A stretch of 64,000 nucleotides of DNA, taken from assembly GCF_000003855.2 (NCBI RefSeq), contig NW_003101678.1, forward strand, positions 3,220,484 to 3,284,483. Reading direction: 5' to 3'. This DNA is from Blastomyces gilchristii SLH14081 (taxonomy: Eukaryota; Ascomycota; Eurotiomycetes; Onygenales; Ajellomycetaceae). The notes beneath the pieces are model-generated. The model searched no databases and was not told where the DNA came from. It saw only the letters and a program-made list of their open reading frames with translations. Shown here piece after piece: positions 37,643 through 51,446 of this stretch (positions are counted from its first letter, which is position 1; each line of letters opens with the position of its first letter). The position numbers and the translations under genes were made by a program.

Positions 37643-40600
37643 ATGAATATACAATAAAAATAATAAAAAAAGTTTAAAAACTCTGCAAAAATCACATTTA
37701 TTTAAAATAATATGAATAGAAACTCAACTTGCATTTATTCTTATCTTCAAATTATATTTGAATAAAAAGTTGATTTTATACTGCTTCAGAAACTGAATTT
37801 TAATACTGAGTAAAAATATATCATTTCTCATTCAAGCTACTACTACTTTCTATTTCAAAAGTCTGAGATAAAGTCAAGAGTAGTGATCTATGAAAGAAAG
37901 AGATCAAGATATCAATTTAATCTAAGATTTGATATTATATCTGACTCTGATATTTTGGTGAGTAATATTATAGATAAAGAGAATAAGTTTGATACTATAC
38001 AGCTTATAAATATCTATAATAAAAAGTCATTGAAGAAAAATAACAATATCTGAATAATTAATAGTGAGTTTCTGAACATAACTTTATTAAGAAACTCTAT
38101 AATTGTAGAAGATTTCAATACATATCATCTCTGATTAAATTCAGAATGCAAAAGAGTAGTAAGAGCTGATAATGTAATTAAATACATCTTTGAGTATTCA
38201 ATAGATTGAGTTAATAAGTCTGATTAACAAACATTCTTTAGAAAAGACATGAAACAGAAATCTATTATAGATCTAATCTTCATATCATAAAATCTAATGA
38301 AAAAAAGACTTGTAAACTGATTTATTGATTTAAATAAGACATCAGAATCAGATCATGAGATTATTCAATTTAATATTAAACTGAGTGAAGAATAAATGAG
38401 TGAAAACTCTCTTCTCTCTAATCAGTTTAACTTTGAAAAAGCTGATTGAAAGGCAGTTGAAGAAAGTATAAAACTGTTAAAATCTGAAAGACAGAGTGAG
38501 CTATATTGAAATTCTGATCAAGATATCTCAAATGAAATATTTGAGAATAGAGTGAAGCTCATTACATCTATTATTCTAATAAGTGTTAAAGATAATATTT
38601 CAAAGAGAAAGTCTTCTAAGTATTTAAAATCTTGATAGAATAAGAATATCATATTTAAAAGAAAATAATTAGCTACTGTTAGAAGAGATTAAAAGAATAA
38701 TATAATTTCTAATAAAGAGTTCAAAACTATCAGAAATGAATATTTTTCAGATATTAAAAGAGTTAAAACAGACTGCTGAAATAAATTTCTTAAAGAAGTA
38801 TAAGAAAAGAAAGTTTTTAAAGCTTTTAACTATACTAAAACAAGAAGTGTAGTAAAACTTCCAGTCTTAGAATATAAGTTTCAGAATGAATTATATACAG
38901 CAAACTCTTTTAAGAAAAAATATTAAGCTTTTTATAAGAACTCTCTTTCAAAACTTATCAGATTCAGATTCAGAGAAAGAGAATATATCACTTCTCAACT
39001 ATATTGATGAAAATGACTGAGAATGGCCTGATCTTACATAAGATGAATTAGAGTCAGCTATCTTCTCAAGTTCAGTTAAAACTGCTGCAGAGCCTGATTC
39101 AATTAATCACTTAATTATTTAAAATACATACTTCTACTTGAAGAATGAATATTTTGAGCTCTTTTTCAATCTCTTGAAAAATGAATATCATTCTGAATGC
39201 TGGAGAGGAACCACTGAAGTGATTCTTATAAAATCTAATAGAAAAACTTCAATTCTTAAGTCATATAGAGTAATATCTCTATTGAACTGTCTAGAAAAGG
39301 TTTTAGAAATGATAATAGCTACTTAACTATCTTTTATAAGCTCTATCAGTAATTCTCTTTTATTCAGTGAATAAATGAGAGATAGAAAACAGTGTTCTGC
39401 AATTGACACTGTTCTCTCAGTTATTCATAATATTCAAATAGCAAAGCATGAAGATCTGGTCTCAAGTGCAGTTTTTATTAATATAAAAGAAGCATTTGAT
39501 CATGTTTCAAAGTCAAAGATAATTCAGACTTTGAAGATATTAAAACTGTCACTTTCTCTAATAAAATGAGTTAGCTGTTTTATATCTAAAAGAATCATAT
39601 AACTTTTCTTTGATAAAATGAAATAAGACAAGACTGAGATAAAAATAGAAGTACTGTAAGAATCTTCAATCTCACTCATTTCATTTGCAATATACACTGT
39701 ATATCTATTCAAAAATAGAAATATAAGAATAGTATAATCTCTGAGTTATGTAAATGATATTAGTCTAGTCTACAGCTCAAAAACTATCAAAGAGAATTTG
39801 AAAGTGATTGAAAAATCTGTAAAGAAAATCTTTGTTAGAGCAGATATTAATCAAATTCAATTTAATATGAATAAAACTGAGTTAATTCATTTCTTTTCTA
39901 GATTCAATAAGAAATAACTATCTCTAACTCTTTTAAATAGAGAGATTAAACTCAGTGTAAATATCAAATAATTAGAAGTATGATTAAACTCTAAGTTGAA
40001 TTTCAAATATCATATTCAATAAAGAACTGTCAAGGCAGAAAGACTATTAAATAATATAATCAGACTATCAAATACAGAGAGAGGTCTATTCTTCCAGACT
40101 ATGAGATAGTTATATATAGTCTGTATTATCTCAGTAGCTCATTATGAAGTTCAAGTTTGATGAAATAATCAAGAGAATTTCACTGAACTCTTTCAAAGTG
40201 AGTAAAACAGAGTTTTGAGAAGAATTCTGAGAGCATTTAAATCATCTACTATTAAAGCAATGAAAATTGAAGCTTCAATTCTTTCTTCTGCTATTAGATT
40301 TGAAAAGACCTGTATGAACAATACTCTGAGAGTTATAAAGATGAGCTTAAATTATATAATCAGAGAAAGAGTCTCTTCTTCATTTTTATTAATTAACTCT
40401 GAAAATGAACTGAATTGAAACAGATTTCTTGATTGAAATGAAAATAATTCTTTAAAGAAAATATCTTCTCAACTGTACAGACTATACTCACTGATTAAAA
40501 ATCAATTTTCTTTTTTAAATATTGAAAAAGTTGATCATGAGAAGATATCTCTCTGAAGAGAACAGCTTGAATCTCTTATAGACTTATAAATAAGTGAACT

Positions 40601-41630
40601 ATTTAAGAAGAAAGAATATGAACAGCATTTGAAGAGAATTTCTACAATCAATATAAAAGATTGTATTTTGATTTATTCAGATGACTTTAAAAATGAGAAT
40701 TTAAATAGATTAGACACAGACATTGCTTATACTGAAGATAATATCAATTTTATCTCAGATTTCTGAAATTTAGACTGTGAATCTGAAGTCTTTGATGCTG
40801 AACTATTTATAATAGTGAAAGCTTTCAAACTCATTGAAATAAAATCTTATAAAAGAGGAAATAGTTTAAAAGAGACATGAATATTCTCTGATAGTTAATC
40901 TGCTTTAAAAAGACTTAGAAATAGTCAGATTCATAATGATCAAATGAATCTTGAACTGATCTTAAACTCTGTTTTGAAAATTTAAAAGAGAAGAATATTA
41001 AAGCTGATAATTCATCTGCACTAAGTTTCTACTCATATGAATATTCATGATAATGAATTAACTGATTCAGCTGTAAAAAAGAATTCAGAATTAAGCAGAT
41101 CTATTTAAAAAATTATATTCTGATCTTTTATAAAGAGAAAAATAAAAGAATCTTGTTTAGATAAGTGAAATGAAAGCTGATAGAAATAAAAGAAGAGTAT
41201 ACATTATTCAAGATTTAAAACAAAACTCAAGTAAAAATCTTGTTTAATTAAATGTAAAAAGAAAATATTCTCATCTATAATACAGCTAAAACTGAAATAT
41301 GACTATTTCAAATCTTATATACAAAGATTTGATGATAGATTTAATTCAATAGAATGCTCATTCTGCAATATAAATAAGAATTCTGAGTATATTGTAATGC
41401 ACTGTGTATTATACAATAGTCTCAGAGTCAGATTGAAAGAGAAGTATAATCTAAATCAATTAAATATGAGATTCTTATTCTCAACTGAGACAGGAATTAA
41501 ATACTTAATAAACTTTCTATCAGAAACTTAAGCAGCTATAAGAAAATGACTAAATTCAGAAATATCTGAATATGAAGAGAAGAAAATCAATCAGATATAG
41601 TCTATTAAAATAGCTATATAGTATCTTTTA
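37643..41630 (+). pseudogene. LINE A ORF2 (endonuclease, reverse transcriptase, RNase H) remnant
   Basis: The frame can be followed despite many stops: an APE-type endonuclease (about 37690-38400, including IVEDFNTYHL and IIDLIFIS), then reverse transcriptase (about 38980-40000) with the conserved fingers and palm segments (SYRVISLLNCLEKV, INIKEAFDHVS). The YxDD box reads YVND. RNase H follows (about 40740-41130) and a C-terminal Cys-rich segment. The ORF2 end near 41630 is approximate. Inactive. Confidence 0.75.
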
Positions 41631-42282
41631 ATAATTTATTTTGTTACAGTCTCTCTTTACTTTATCTTTTTCTTTTAATTTCTTTGTATTTATCTATTTA
41701 ATATGTCTATCTTTAAGACTGTGTTCTCTTTTCTTTTGTCATGATATTGTCAAATCATTTCAAAGCATTAGAAGATGTTAAAATACTGCAATTTATAAAC
41801 AGTTTTTATACTCTGAGCTGAAATTTTCTGATTTTACATATCTGAAATTGGTGAATATATAATAGTTAATTTTACAGATATAGGAAAAACTCTGAGAACT
41901 AAAAGTTCTTAGATAGATGTTATAGTCTCTGACTGCATACATTTATAATTGAAGAATAATAATAATAATGTTGATTCTACAGTGAATATAGCTGATAATC
42001 TCATCAAGTTACTGATGAAGCCTGCATTTGAAGATTTTATCAAAAGAATTGACATTCAGAAAATTAAGAAGAAGAAAGAATTGAATGATAATAATAATAC
42101 AGTAAATCAATGAATTTTATATATATTTCTTGATTTTTACAGTTATTAGTGTATAAATGTCTTTTCTAATAAGAAAATCAGAATCTGAGTGATATAATTA
42201 ATTATTATTATGTTTTTAAAAGATTTGAGAATGAGAGACGTCTCAGATAATAGCTTATAGATCACAGTATAGTAAGAAAGAG

Positions 42283-42774
42283 TGTTGATGATTACTATAT
42301 CTTATTATTATTATTATTATTCTTTCATTATACTTATATACAAGCGGAGCTTATGATGAGTCCTTGTATGATGTTAAATACAGGTTAAGTGTTGATTATA
42401 CAGGAGGAAATACAGATGTTGAGATCACGCCAAGATAACAACAACATAGAAAAATACAAAGAAGTGACAATTAGATACATGTGATAATAACTTCCCAGCC
42501 CAGGAACATAGAGTGATTCATTGAAGCAATTTGTACACCTCTGTATTTATTAGAAACCTGAGGTGCTTGAGTTCCGGATTTAATGTATCCCCTGTGGGTT
42601 TCGAACCCACGTGCCTTGGTTTCCCACGCCAAGGCGCTACCGGGTGGCCGCATTAACCATTCAGCCACCGGGGCGATTACTACATCTACTCTAGTCACGT
42701 GTCATCTCAACCTATTCATTTAGTGTAACTCGCGTAGATAGATTACATATATAACATAACAACATTATTCTTCA
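42283..42774 (+). repeat. 3' LTR of the copia element, split by SINE-2
   Basis: The LTR starts TGTTGATGATTACTA at 42283, is interrupted by SINE-2 (42302-42674), and resumes with the duplicated target to end TTCTTCA at 42774. Its outer part keeps CACGTG and CTCGCGTAG. Confidence 0.82.
42302..42674 (-). mobile_element. tRNA-derived SINE, copy 2
   Basis: Same structure as copy 1: tRNA-like head with A- and B-boxes (GTGGCTGAATGG, GGGTTCGAAACCC), body and (AAT)n tail. A 12-bp TSD flanks it: GATTACTATATC (42290-42301) and GATTACTACATC (42675-42686), differing only by one C/T. Confidence 0.92.
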
Positions 42775-43940
42775 AGATAATACAGTAATAATCAGTTGAT
42801 AATTGACTTTCAATCTTTCATTCACTTAGCTCATCAATTAATCAAAGTATGTATAGCTGATATATAATTGATTAAATGAACAGATAAATTTATATAAAAT
42901 ATAAAGAGATGTTTTACAGAATTTTAAAATATATTAAGATAAAAATATTTAATAATTAATTTTAAATTAATTTTAAATTAATTTTGAATTGATGTTAAAT
43001 TAATTATTAATTAATTATAGTAATAAAAATAAATTCAATCTGTATATTTAAGCAATTAATAATTGATTGAAAATCAGTTAATAATCAATTCAGTATAAAT
43101 TATATAAATACTTACTTTATTATTAAATTCAAGAATAATTTCAGTATTAATGAAGATGATATAATGTAGTAGTTAGTTAATTATCAAGATCTATCTATTA
43201 TACGGCTTTTTATATATGATAGGTATTTATCAAGTAATTAGTAAATATCTTTCTTAGATAAAAGTAGTCAGTCTGTAAAGAGAATCTGACATCTCTCTTG
43301 ATCACTGCTTCACTAAGTAGACATTTACAACTCAGTAAAGTGATTCTATAACTAGAGAAGAAATATTTTATATAAAAATAGTAGTGTTTTTCATCAGAGA
43401 TTTTGTGAAGAACTAATAAGAATTTGAAGAATAAGAAAATAAACAAACAGTAAAATGAATGAATAAACTACTGTAGAGATAGTAAGCTGATAAGACTCTG
43501 TATTTATTAGAACATCTTCAAACCTTTTCTAACTATAGATATTTGAATCTCTATATTATTCAGAGTATCTTCATAAACTTCAACTATTAGAGCTTTTATT
43601 AGAGTGTTCACAGCTATGCTAATAATATCTATTTATATGATTTTAATAACATCTGCAGCTGCAGTATCACAGATGTGATGATATTTGATATTAAAATAAT
43701 ATACATTACAGATAATTTTTTTCACTGTTTATCACAGTAATTACTCTGTTATTATCAATGTATAGAGAAACTATAAAATTGAGAAATAGAAATTCACGCT
43801 TCATAAGTAGTTCACACAGTCAGATTATAGCTTTGAGACTCTCAGAGATAGATATATACTCTGTTTCTATAATACTCAGTGTTATAATCATTTACTTAAT
43901 GAATTTTCATGTAATTAATTTACTAGTAAGACAGATGAGA
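42775..43940. other. AT-rich spacer between the two element nests
   Basis: No element family or gene was recognised. The sequence is almost free of CpG, with a repetitive AT tract around 42958-43020 built from TTAATTTTAAA-like units. It may be decayed older repeats. Confidence 0.4.
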
Positions 43941-45439
43941 ATTATTATTATTATTATTATTATTCTTCTTCAAATATAGATGTATACAGTCAGAGACTAT
44001 GATATTTATCTGAGAACTTTTAGTTCTCAGAGTTTTTCTAATATCTATAGAGTTAACTATTATACATTTATCAATTTCAGATATATAAAATCAGAAAATT
44101 CCAGCTCAGAATATAAAAACTCTTTATAAATTACAGTATTTTAACACCTTCTGATACTTTAAAATCATTTAAAAATATCATGATAAAGGAAAAAAGAATA
44201 AAGCCTTAAAGATAGACATATTAAATAAGTAGATAGAAAAGAATAGAAAAGAAAAAGTAAAGTAAAGAGAGACTATAATAAAATAATATTATTAAAAGAT
44301 AGTATATAGCTGTTTTAACAGACTATACCTGATTAATATTCTTCTCTTCATATTCATATATTTCTGAATTCAGTCATTGTCTCATAGCTGCTTGAGTTTC
44401 TGATAGAAAGTCTATTAAGTATTTAATTTCTGTCTCAGTTGAGAATAAGAATCTTATATTTAATTCATTTAGATTATACTTCTCTTTTAATTGTGCTCTG
44501 AGACTATTGTATAATATACAGTGTATTATAATATACTCAGAATTTTCATTTATATTGCAGAATGAGTATTCTATTAAATCAAATCTATTATTAAATCTTT
44601 GTATATAAAATTTGAAATAATTATGTTCTAGTTTCAGCTGAATTATAGATAAGAATATTTTCTTTTTACATTTAATTAAATAAGATTTTCATTTCAATCA
44701 AGAAATCTATTTCAATTCAGTTTGTTTTCTGAGTTAATTAATGAAAATAAAGAAGAGACTCTTTGTCTAATTATATAATTTAAGCTTATTTTTATAACTC
44801 TCAGAGTATAGTTTATACAGGTCTTTTCAAATCTAATAGTAGAGAGAGAGATTGAAGCTTCAATTTTCATTACTTTAATAGAAGATGATTTAAATACTTT
44901 CAGAATTTGTCTCAAAACTCTGTTTTACAGACTTTAAAAGAGTTCAGTGAAATTTTCTTAATTATTGTATTAAACTTGAACTTCATAATCAGCTACTGAG
45001 ATGATACAGACTATATATAACTGTCTTCTAGTCTGAAAGAATAGATCTCTCTCTGTATTTGATAGTCTGATTATGCTATTTAATAGTCTTTCTGTCTTGA
45101 TAGTTCTTTGTTGAATATAATATTTAAAATTCAACTTGAAGTTTAATCATACTTCTAATTATGTAATATTCAAACTAGGTTTAATCTCTTTATTCAAAAG
45201 AGTTACACATAGTTTTTTCTCATTGAATTTAGAAAAGAAATGAATTAACTCAGTTTTATTCATATTAAATTGAATTTGATTGATATCTGCTCTAACTAGA
45301 CTGGCCGCTGAGACCATGAATTTCACATTTGATTTTATCTAATCTGGTCTCATACATTTCTTGATGTGAATCCCGCTGAGACTAGTCATTAAAAAAACAT
45401 GCAAAGTGACTATATATCAGATCTTAAAATGAAATCATG

Positions 45440-45697
45440 TGTAAGAATAAGTACTCGCAGGCGATTATTCAGGTGTTTGCAGCTTGGCGTGATATGTACT
45501 GTTAACTACTAGAAGTATTTACAGTAGAAAGATAAAATATAGAGATTTAATGTATAATAGTATTTAAGCTGAGTTATGAATAGTATTCATGAACTTTAGT
45601 CTATATAGTTGTGTGTAGTCAAGAGCTGCTAACTCTATTAATTACATAAGAGATAAAAATAGAGATAAAGAATCTGTGAGAAGCAGAATTTCTTACA
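45440..45697 (-). repeat. 3' LTR of gypsy-1 (left)
   Basis: 258 bp. The outer 60 bp keep CpG (CTCGCAGGCG, TTGGCGTG). The inner end has lost GG and CG (AGAAGCAGAATTTC, where the other LTR has AGAAGCGGGATTTC). Confidence 0.93.
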
Positions 45698-46047
45698 TAC
45701 TCTTTTCTCTCTAAGACTTCATTCACAAAGTCTTTCACTGAGTGATTTCATAGAATCAGGCTCAGCACTGTATTGATACTCACTAAAAATTCTTCACATC
45801 TATATAAAAAAAACCTCAGTGAGAAAAAATCTCTTGTTATTATAAAGAGAAAAGAGTCTGTCATTTAGTTTCTTATTCTATGAGATTCTTTGTAATCTGC
45901 AGATCTTTCTCTGACTATTATACAGATTTATCTCACATCTTTTATATAGAAGAGTTCTGATTGACTCTTAATTATTTCTATAAGATTCTTATGTGATTAT
46001 CACACAGATTTATTTCACATCTTTCAATCTGAAGAATTTCAGTTGAT

Positions 46048-46422
46048 TATTATTATTATTATTATTATTCTTTCATTATACTCATATACAAGCGGAGCTT
46101 ATGATGAGTTCTTGCGTGATGTTAAATACAGGTCAAGTGTTGATTATATAGAAGGAAATACAGATATTAAGATCACATCAAGATAACAAGAACATAGAAA
46201 AATACAAAGAAGTGACAATTAGATACATGCAATAATAACTTCTCAGTTCAGAAACATAGAGTGATTCATTGAAGTGATTTGTACATCTCTGTATTTATTA
46301 GAAATCTGAGGTGCTTGAGTTTCAGATTTAATGTATCCCCTGCGGGTTTCGAACCCACGCGTCTTGGTTTCCCATGCCAAGGCGCTACCAGGTGGCTGCA
46401 TTAACTATTCGGCCACCGGGGC
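46048..46422 (-). mobile_element. tRNA-derived SINE, copy 3
   Basis: tRNA-like head (A-box region partly mutated to GCCGAATAGTTAATGC; B-box GGGTTTCGAACCC on the plus strand intact), body and (AAT)n tail. An exact 14-bp TSD GAATTTCAGTTGAT is present at 46034-46047 and 46423-46436. It lies within gypsy-1, downstream of its pol region. Confidence 0.92.
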
Positions 46423-47699
46423 GAATTTCAGTTGATCTTCAATCATTTTTCTACAAGGTTCTTGTGTGATCATCACACAGATTCATTCTGCAGATAAATC
46501 ACTTTCTATGAGATCACTCTTATCAAAGAGAAGTATTCATAAGTTAATCTTTCACTCATTCTCATGAATTATCATTCTTTGATACTGTAGAATTATGAGG
46601 AATTTTTCATTCTTTCATCAACTCTGTAGAATTGTAGAATTAAGATATTTACAGTCTGTAATCACTCTTTATAGTTATATAGAAAGATTCAGGCCTGTAA
46701 TTCATAATCACTCTTTATTTATCAGAGTAATCTAACTGTTTCACAGAATCATTCACAGTGTAAATAAATCTCTCTAAAGTAGTATAAATATTTCAGATCT
46801 ATCTGTGAAATCTCATCTTCTTTTCTCTTTTTCTATAATAGCTCTTATTTTTATAAACTGTGAGTATTCTTATTCATCTGTCAAGTGTTTTCACTCAGAT
46901 AACAGAGAGAGAGTATTTCTAATAATATTCATATATTTATTCAAGAACATCTCAAGAATAAAATTTTTTTTAATTTTAATATCTTTATAAATAATGTCTG
47001 ATTGCTGCTAAGCTTCTTGTGAGTATTTCTGTAACTTCTCTAATCACTTTTTATCAGCTGATGAAGTAGAGATATTACTGCATATAACAGTGTCTTCATT
47101 TCTCTCAGTCTTATCACTGCATCTGATCTTCAGATCAGCAGTCAATCTCATATCTCTTTCAGATCAGTTTCTGACTTCAAGCAGTGTAGTCTCACTCTTT
47201 GCTGTAAATCTCTCTGTAAGTAATTTCTTATAGACTTCAGCTAACAGTTTCTACAAAGCTTCTGATACTGCCAGTGTCTTCTGCAGTCTTACAGATCTAT
47301 GATTATTCTCTTTCTACTTACATGATCTCTGATCAGATATATGTAAATATGTCTAGATTCTCTATCAATTGTTCTGATACTGCAGTGCATTTTCACAATC
47401 TCATTGTCAATAAGAGATGAGTCTCTGAGTACCTGTAAAATTCAGATAATCAAGGCAATGTAAATGTCATAAATTTGTGATAAGAGTTGATCAAGACAGA
47501 TGAGTCTTCTCTTCACATCTCAATTATTTTCAGGCTGAATACTTCAGCATAACTGAGAGAGTGAACACAGCTTTATAAGAAGTATCTGATTACATACACA
47601 GATAATCAGCTCTCAAGGTTCTGTCACAACTGTACACACTCTGATATCTGACTTCTCTGAAGTCTGTGCATTTCTGACAGTCTTTATATCAAATATAAC

Positions 47700-50600
47700 A
47701 ATTATCTATATTATAGATATAATACTCTCTACTTCTTTGAAGAAGAGAATTAATAGTTACATAAGAATTAAATATTACAGATATTAAGAATATAAATGTG
47801 AGTTTTCTTTGTTTTTTCTTTATTAGTCTCTAAATTGTATTCACAGCTCTGTTTTTGTTTTCTTTATTTTTTAGCTTTAATAAGAATATGATTTCTTCTT
47901 CTCTTTGCATACACTGCAGACTGTTCATCTCAGTAGAAAATTCTTATCTTATGACTAAAGTTTGTAAATGAAAGTGTTAATATCTTTATTATAATCAGAT
48001 TCTTAGTGAAGACTGTATTATTTTAACTTATCAGAATTCACAGTATGAAAGTTATATCTCAGCTTTCACAGATATCTTATCTACTCAGATAATTTTCAAG
48101 TGAACTTATTCATCTTATTAGAATACTCTTATCACTGAATCTTGAATCAGAGCTTACAATCTCACTTCTCTGAGTTAATAATTTCTTTAATTTAATATTC
48201 TCTTTCACTCTCTAGTGCTTTGTGAATAGAGTGATGAGTTACAGAGTTCTCTTCTGAGAATTTCTTATATTCATAAAGTAAAGAGATATGAAAAATATTG
48301 TATATCTACAACTCAGATAACAGTTTCAATCTATAGAACTGTAAACTAACTTTCTTTGTAATCTTATAAGACTCTGTCTATAAGAGATTCAGCTTCTTAC
48401 TAGATCTCTATATAATGATATTTTCTAGACTCAGTCAGACTCTATCATCTTTCTTAATACTCTTTATAATATACTTAAAGTTATAGTATCTCTTCTGATA
48501 CTCTTGAGTCTTTCTCAAGAATTCACAGACTTTCTTCTAAATATTCTGAATTCTCTCAGCCTGTTCACAGATATTATCACACTCTATAGTATACTCTCAC
48601 AGATTCATTAAGATTATTTACAGATAAGTCTCAGTGAGCATCTTAAAGAGAGTTTTATCTATGCTAACATACTTTAAGTTATTATATATAAACTCTATAA
48701 GTGATAATCAATACACTTAGTTATTCTGATTGTAATTAACAAAGCACTGCAGATACTGTTTTAATATACTCATCAGATATTCTATCTGATCATCTATCTA
48801 TTGATGAAAAGTCATGCTTAGATCTTATAAGATCTTCAGTATAATTATCAGATTAGATCATAACTCTTCTATAAAGATTAATTCTCTATCTAAGATAATA
48901 TTCATAGATAATTTATACAACTGAATCACATTGCAGATAAAGATATGAGTTAAATTCTTTAACTTTAAGTTCTTACAGATGAATATAAAGTGTGTTATCT
49001 TGATAAAGTGATTTACTATTATCAGTACACTGTTAAAACAGGTATTATATATATTCTTGCTTTCAGAGAGACTTATAAGAGTATTTATTTCTAGCTATTC
49101 TCAAGATTTCTATAGAATGAGTAGAGAAGTGAGTTCTTTATATAATCTGAATCACACTACCCGCGAATTCTGATAAATAGCATAAGAATTCACTATCTTC
49201 TTCACAAGTTCTTACATCTTCAGTCAGAATTATTTTCTTATAAGTAACTCATGAGTTCTAGTATCTGTAAAATAACTCACTAGAGAAGAGTCATAATATC
49301 TTTTAATAAGTTCTATATATAGAAACTCATTTATAAGTACATAAATTCAGTTCTCTCTTTATAAGAGACTATTTAAGTCTTTTCAATTCTTTATTTCTGC
49401 AGGATTGATCTCTGTTATGAGCAGTTTCTAAATATACTGAGTATATTCATTCTTCAGTTATAGTTCAGATAATCTGAATAGAAGATCTTATAAAGACTTA
49501 TACTCTGTTTCTTCTTACATCAGATCTTTCACAGTGCTTCTTAAAGTTCATAAATTCTTCAGATTATAGATACTCTCTTCAAGAATTCTTATAAAGATTC
49601 TCAGAGTGTTGACATTCAGTATTATAGAGAGTAGTTATATAGACTTCTTCTCTCTCTTTCTCTTCTTCTCTTATAGAGAATTGAGAGACTCTTCAGTCAA
49701 TCTCTTTATAATACTCAGTTCAAGTATTTTATAAAGCTTTTCTATCTTCTCTATCTTCTCTGTGTCTGTCATTCTGGTCTTGATTTAGTCAGGCCTGTAA
49801 GAGAGTTCATCTGCTGAGTTCTTAGTTTTCTTAATATACTCTATCTTGAATCAGAATTCACTCAGTCTCTGAGCTCAGCAGATTTGCTATTGTGAGAGTA
49901 TCTTGATTAAAGTAAACTGTTATAAGCTATTATAATCAGTTCTAGTAGTAATCACTGTCACAAGGTTCTCAAAGTAGTGATATCAGTGATAGAAGAATTT
50001 CACTATTATAAGAAGCTTCTGATGATGAATATTATAGTTGATCTCTGTCAGTTGCATCTTCTATAAGAAAAAGATCACTGAAACTCAGTTCTCATTTAAC
50101 TGTAGTTATAAGACTATTTCTGAAATTATAAAGAAGAAGACATCTGTCTTCAATCTGATTAAGAGTAAGAGATCAAAGTGAAATAGTATCACTATATCTA
50201 TGAATGTCTGTTTTAATCTTAGAAAGATCTTATAAGCTTCTGAGATAAGAAAGTTCTTACAGCTCTTTCTTCTCAATAATCTTTTCATTCTTCATTCATA
50301 GAATAACTTCTTCTTGTTTTCACTCTTCAGCATGTCTGTAAGAGTCAAGAAGATTCTCATAAATGCAAAGATAAACTGTCTATAGAAATTCACAAAGCTC
50401 AGAAAGATCTGAATCTTATAAATACTAGTTAACTCTGATCATGATAGAATAGTCTCAATCTGCAAAGATTTCATCTGAATATTATTTACAGTGATTACAT
50501 ATTCTAGGAAATTAATCTGACAGACACTGAAGTTATACTTTATAAGCTTAATATACAGTTCTGTCTCATCTAAGATTTTCAACATAGTTCACACATGCTC

Positions 50601-51300
50601 AGTGTGTTCTTTCTTCTTCATAGAGTATATTATCACATCATTTAGATATATTACTATGAAGATATTTAGATATGTATAAAGTGTTTTATTAATGAAAGAC
50701 TGAAATGCTGTAGAGGCATTAGTCAAATCAAAAGACATTACTAGATATTTAAATAATCTCAGTACAGTTCTAAAGACAGTCTTTCATTCATCTCCAGATC
50801 ATATTCACAGTCATGTATATGTATTAATTATATTCAGTTGTGTGAATATAACAGCTTCTGTGAGATAGTTGATCACATTCTCAATTAGAGACAGAGAATA
50901 GTGACTCTTTGTAGTCTTGAAGTTCAGATTGAAATAGTTTACATACAATCTGAGATTTTTATTCTTCTTTTTCATAAATATCACAGAGGCTTCTGTGAAG
51001 ACCTGTGAAGATTGAATAAAGTCATTCTTCAGATTCTTCTTTATATAAGTCTGCAAGACCTCTGTCTTATGATGAGAGAGCTTATAGATTGATTCTCAGA
51101 AGAGTTTCTGTTCTTCTATTAAATCTATTATCAGATTCTTCTTATAATGAGATGAGAGCTCAGCTGCCTTTACTGAGCTGAACATCTCTGCAAGGTCTCA
51201 GTATTTCTCTGATATCTAAAGCTCAGTTTTCATGACTGCAAAGTTCTCAGACATTTACAAAGTTATTGTATAGATAAGCTGGTCTTCTCTAATCAACTCT
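47700..51300 (-). pseudogene. Gypsy-1 pol remnant (reverse transcriptase, RNase H, integrase)
   Basis: On the minus strand, fingers/palm sequence (51056-50811: LRLYVNYFNLN, then FTQLNIINTY) is followed by the YxDD box changed to YLND (50637-50648) in the context FIVIYLNDVIIYS. Then come the connection and RNase H start (50288-50106: AYKIFLRLKQTF, HFD). Integrase-like sequence is expected at about 48400-49300 but is too mutated for me to delimit. The frame is split by many TGA/TAA stops; ends are approximate. Confidence 0.7.
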
Positions 51301-51446
51301 GCAGCATTAACTGATTCTATCTCTGTAAGTGAGTCTGTCAACACTGATTGAAAGTATAAACCTGACTTATAAACAGTCATGTGTGAATTGTGTCTTTGAA
51401 GTCATGCAAGTCTCAAGTAAATGTCATCTGTAATATCTGTGATAAT

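Larger units (their letters stand above)
28541..41969 (+). mobile_element. LINE retrotransposon A (Tad/I-like, with RNase H), full length, interrupted by gypsy-2
   Basis: The insertion is bounded by an 11-bp TSD GTTGATTCTAC (28530-28540 and 41970-41980) inside the copia polyprotein. Without gypsy-2 it is about 7.7 kb: 5' UTR with tandem monomers, ORF1 (36021-37619), ORF2 (from 37643; endonuclease, reverse transcriptase, RNase H) and a 3' end finishing TATAATTGAAGAATAATAATAA. Both ORFs are broken by C-to-T/G-to-A changes. It is more heavily mutated than LINE B. Confidence 0.9.
23374..42774 (+). mobile_element. Copia-type LTR retrotransposon, mutated and split by nested insertions
   Basis: The outermost element of nest 1. 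LTRs start TGTTG and end TTCTTCA: 23374-23480 and 42283-42774, the latter interrupted by a SINE. The 5' part of the internal region runs 23481-28540. The polyprotein then resumes at 41970 with a VDST-NIADNLIK-type C terminus, and a purine-rich tract (AAGAAAGAG) lies just before the 3' LTR. Everything between 28541 and 41969 is a LINE insertion. No clear 5-bp TSD is visible (CAATA left, AGATA right), so the ends may have mutated or recombined. All frames are broken by G-to-A/C-to-T changes. Confidence 0.85.
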
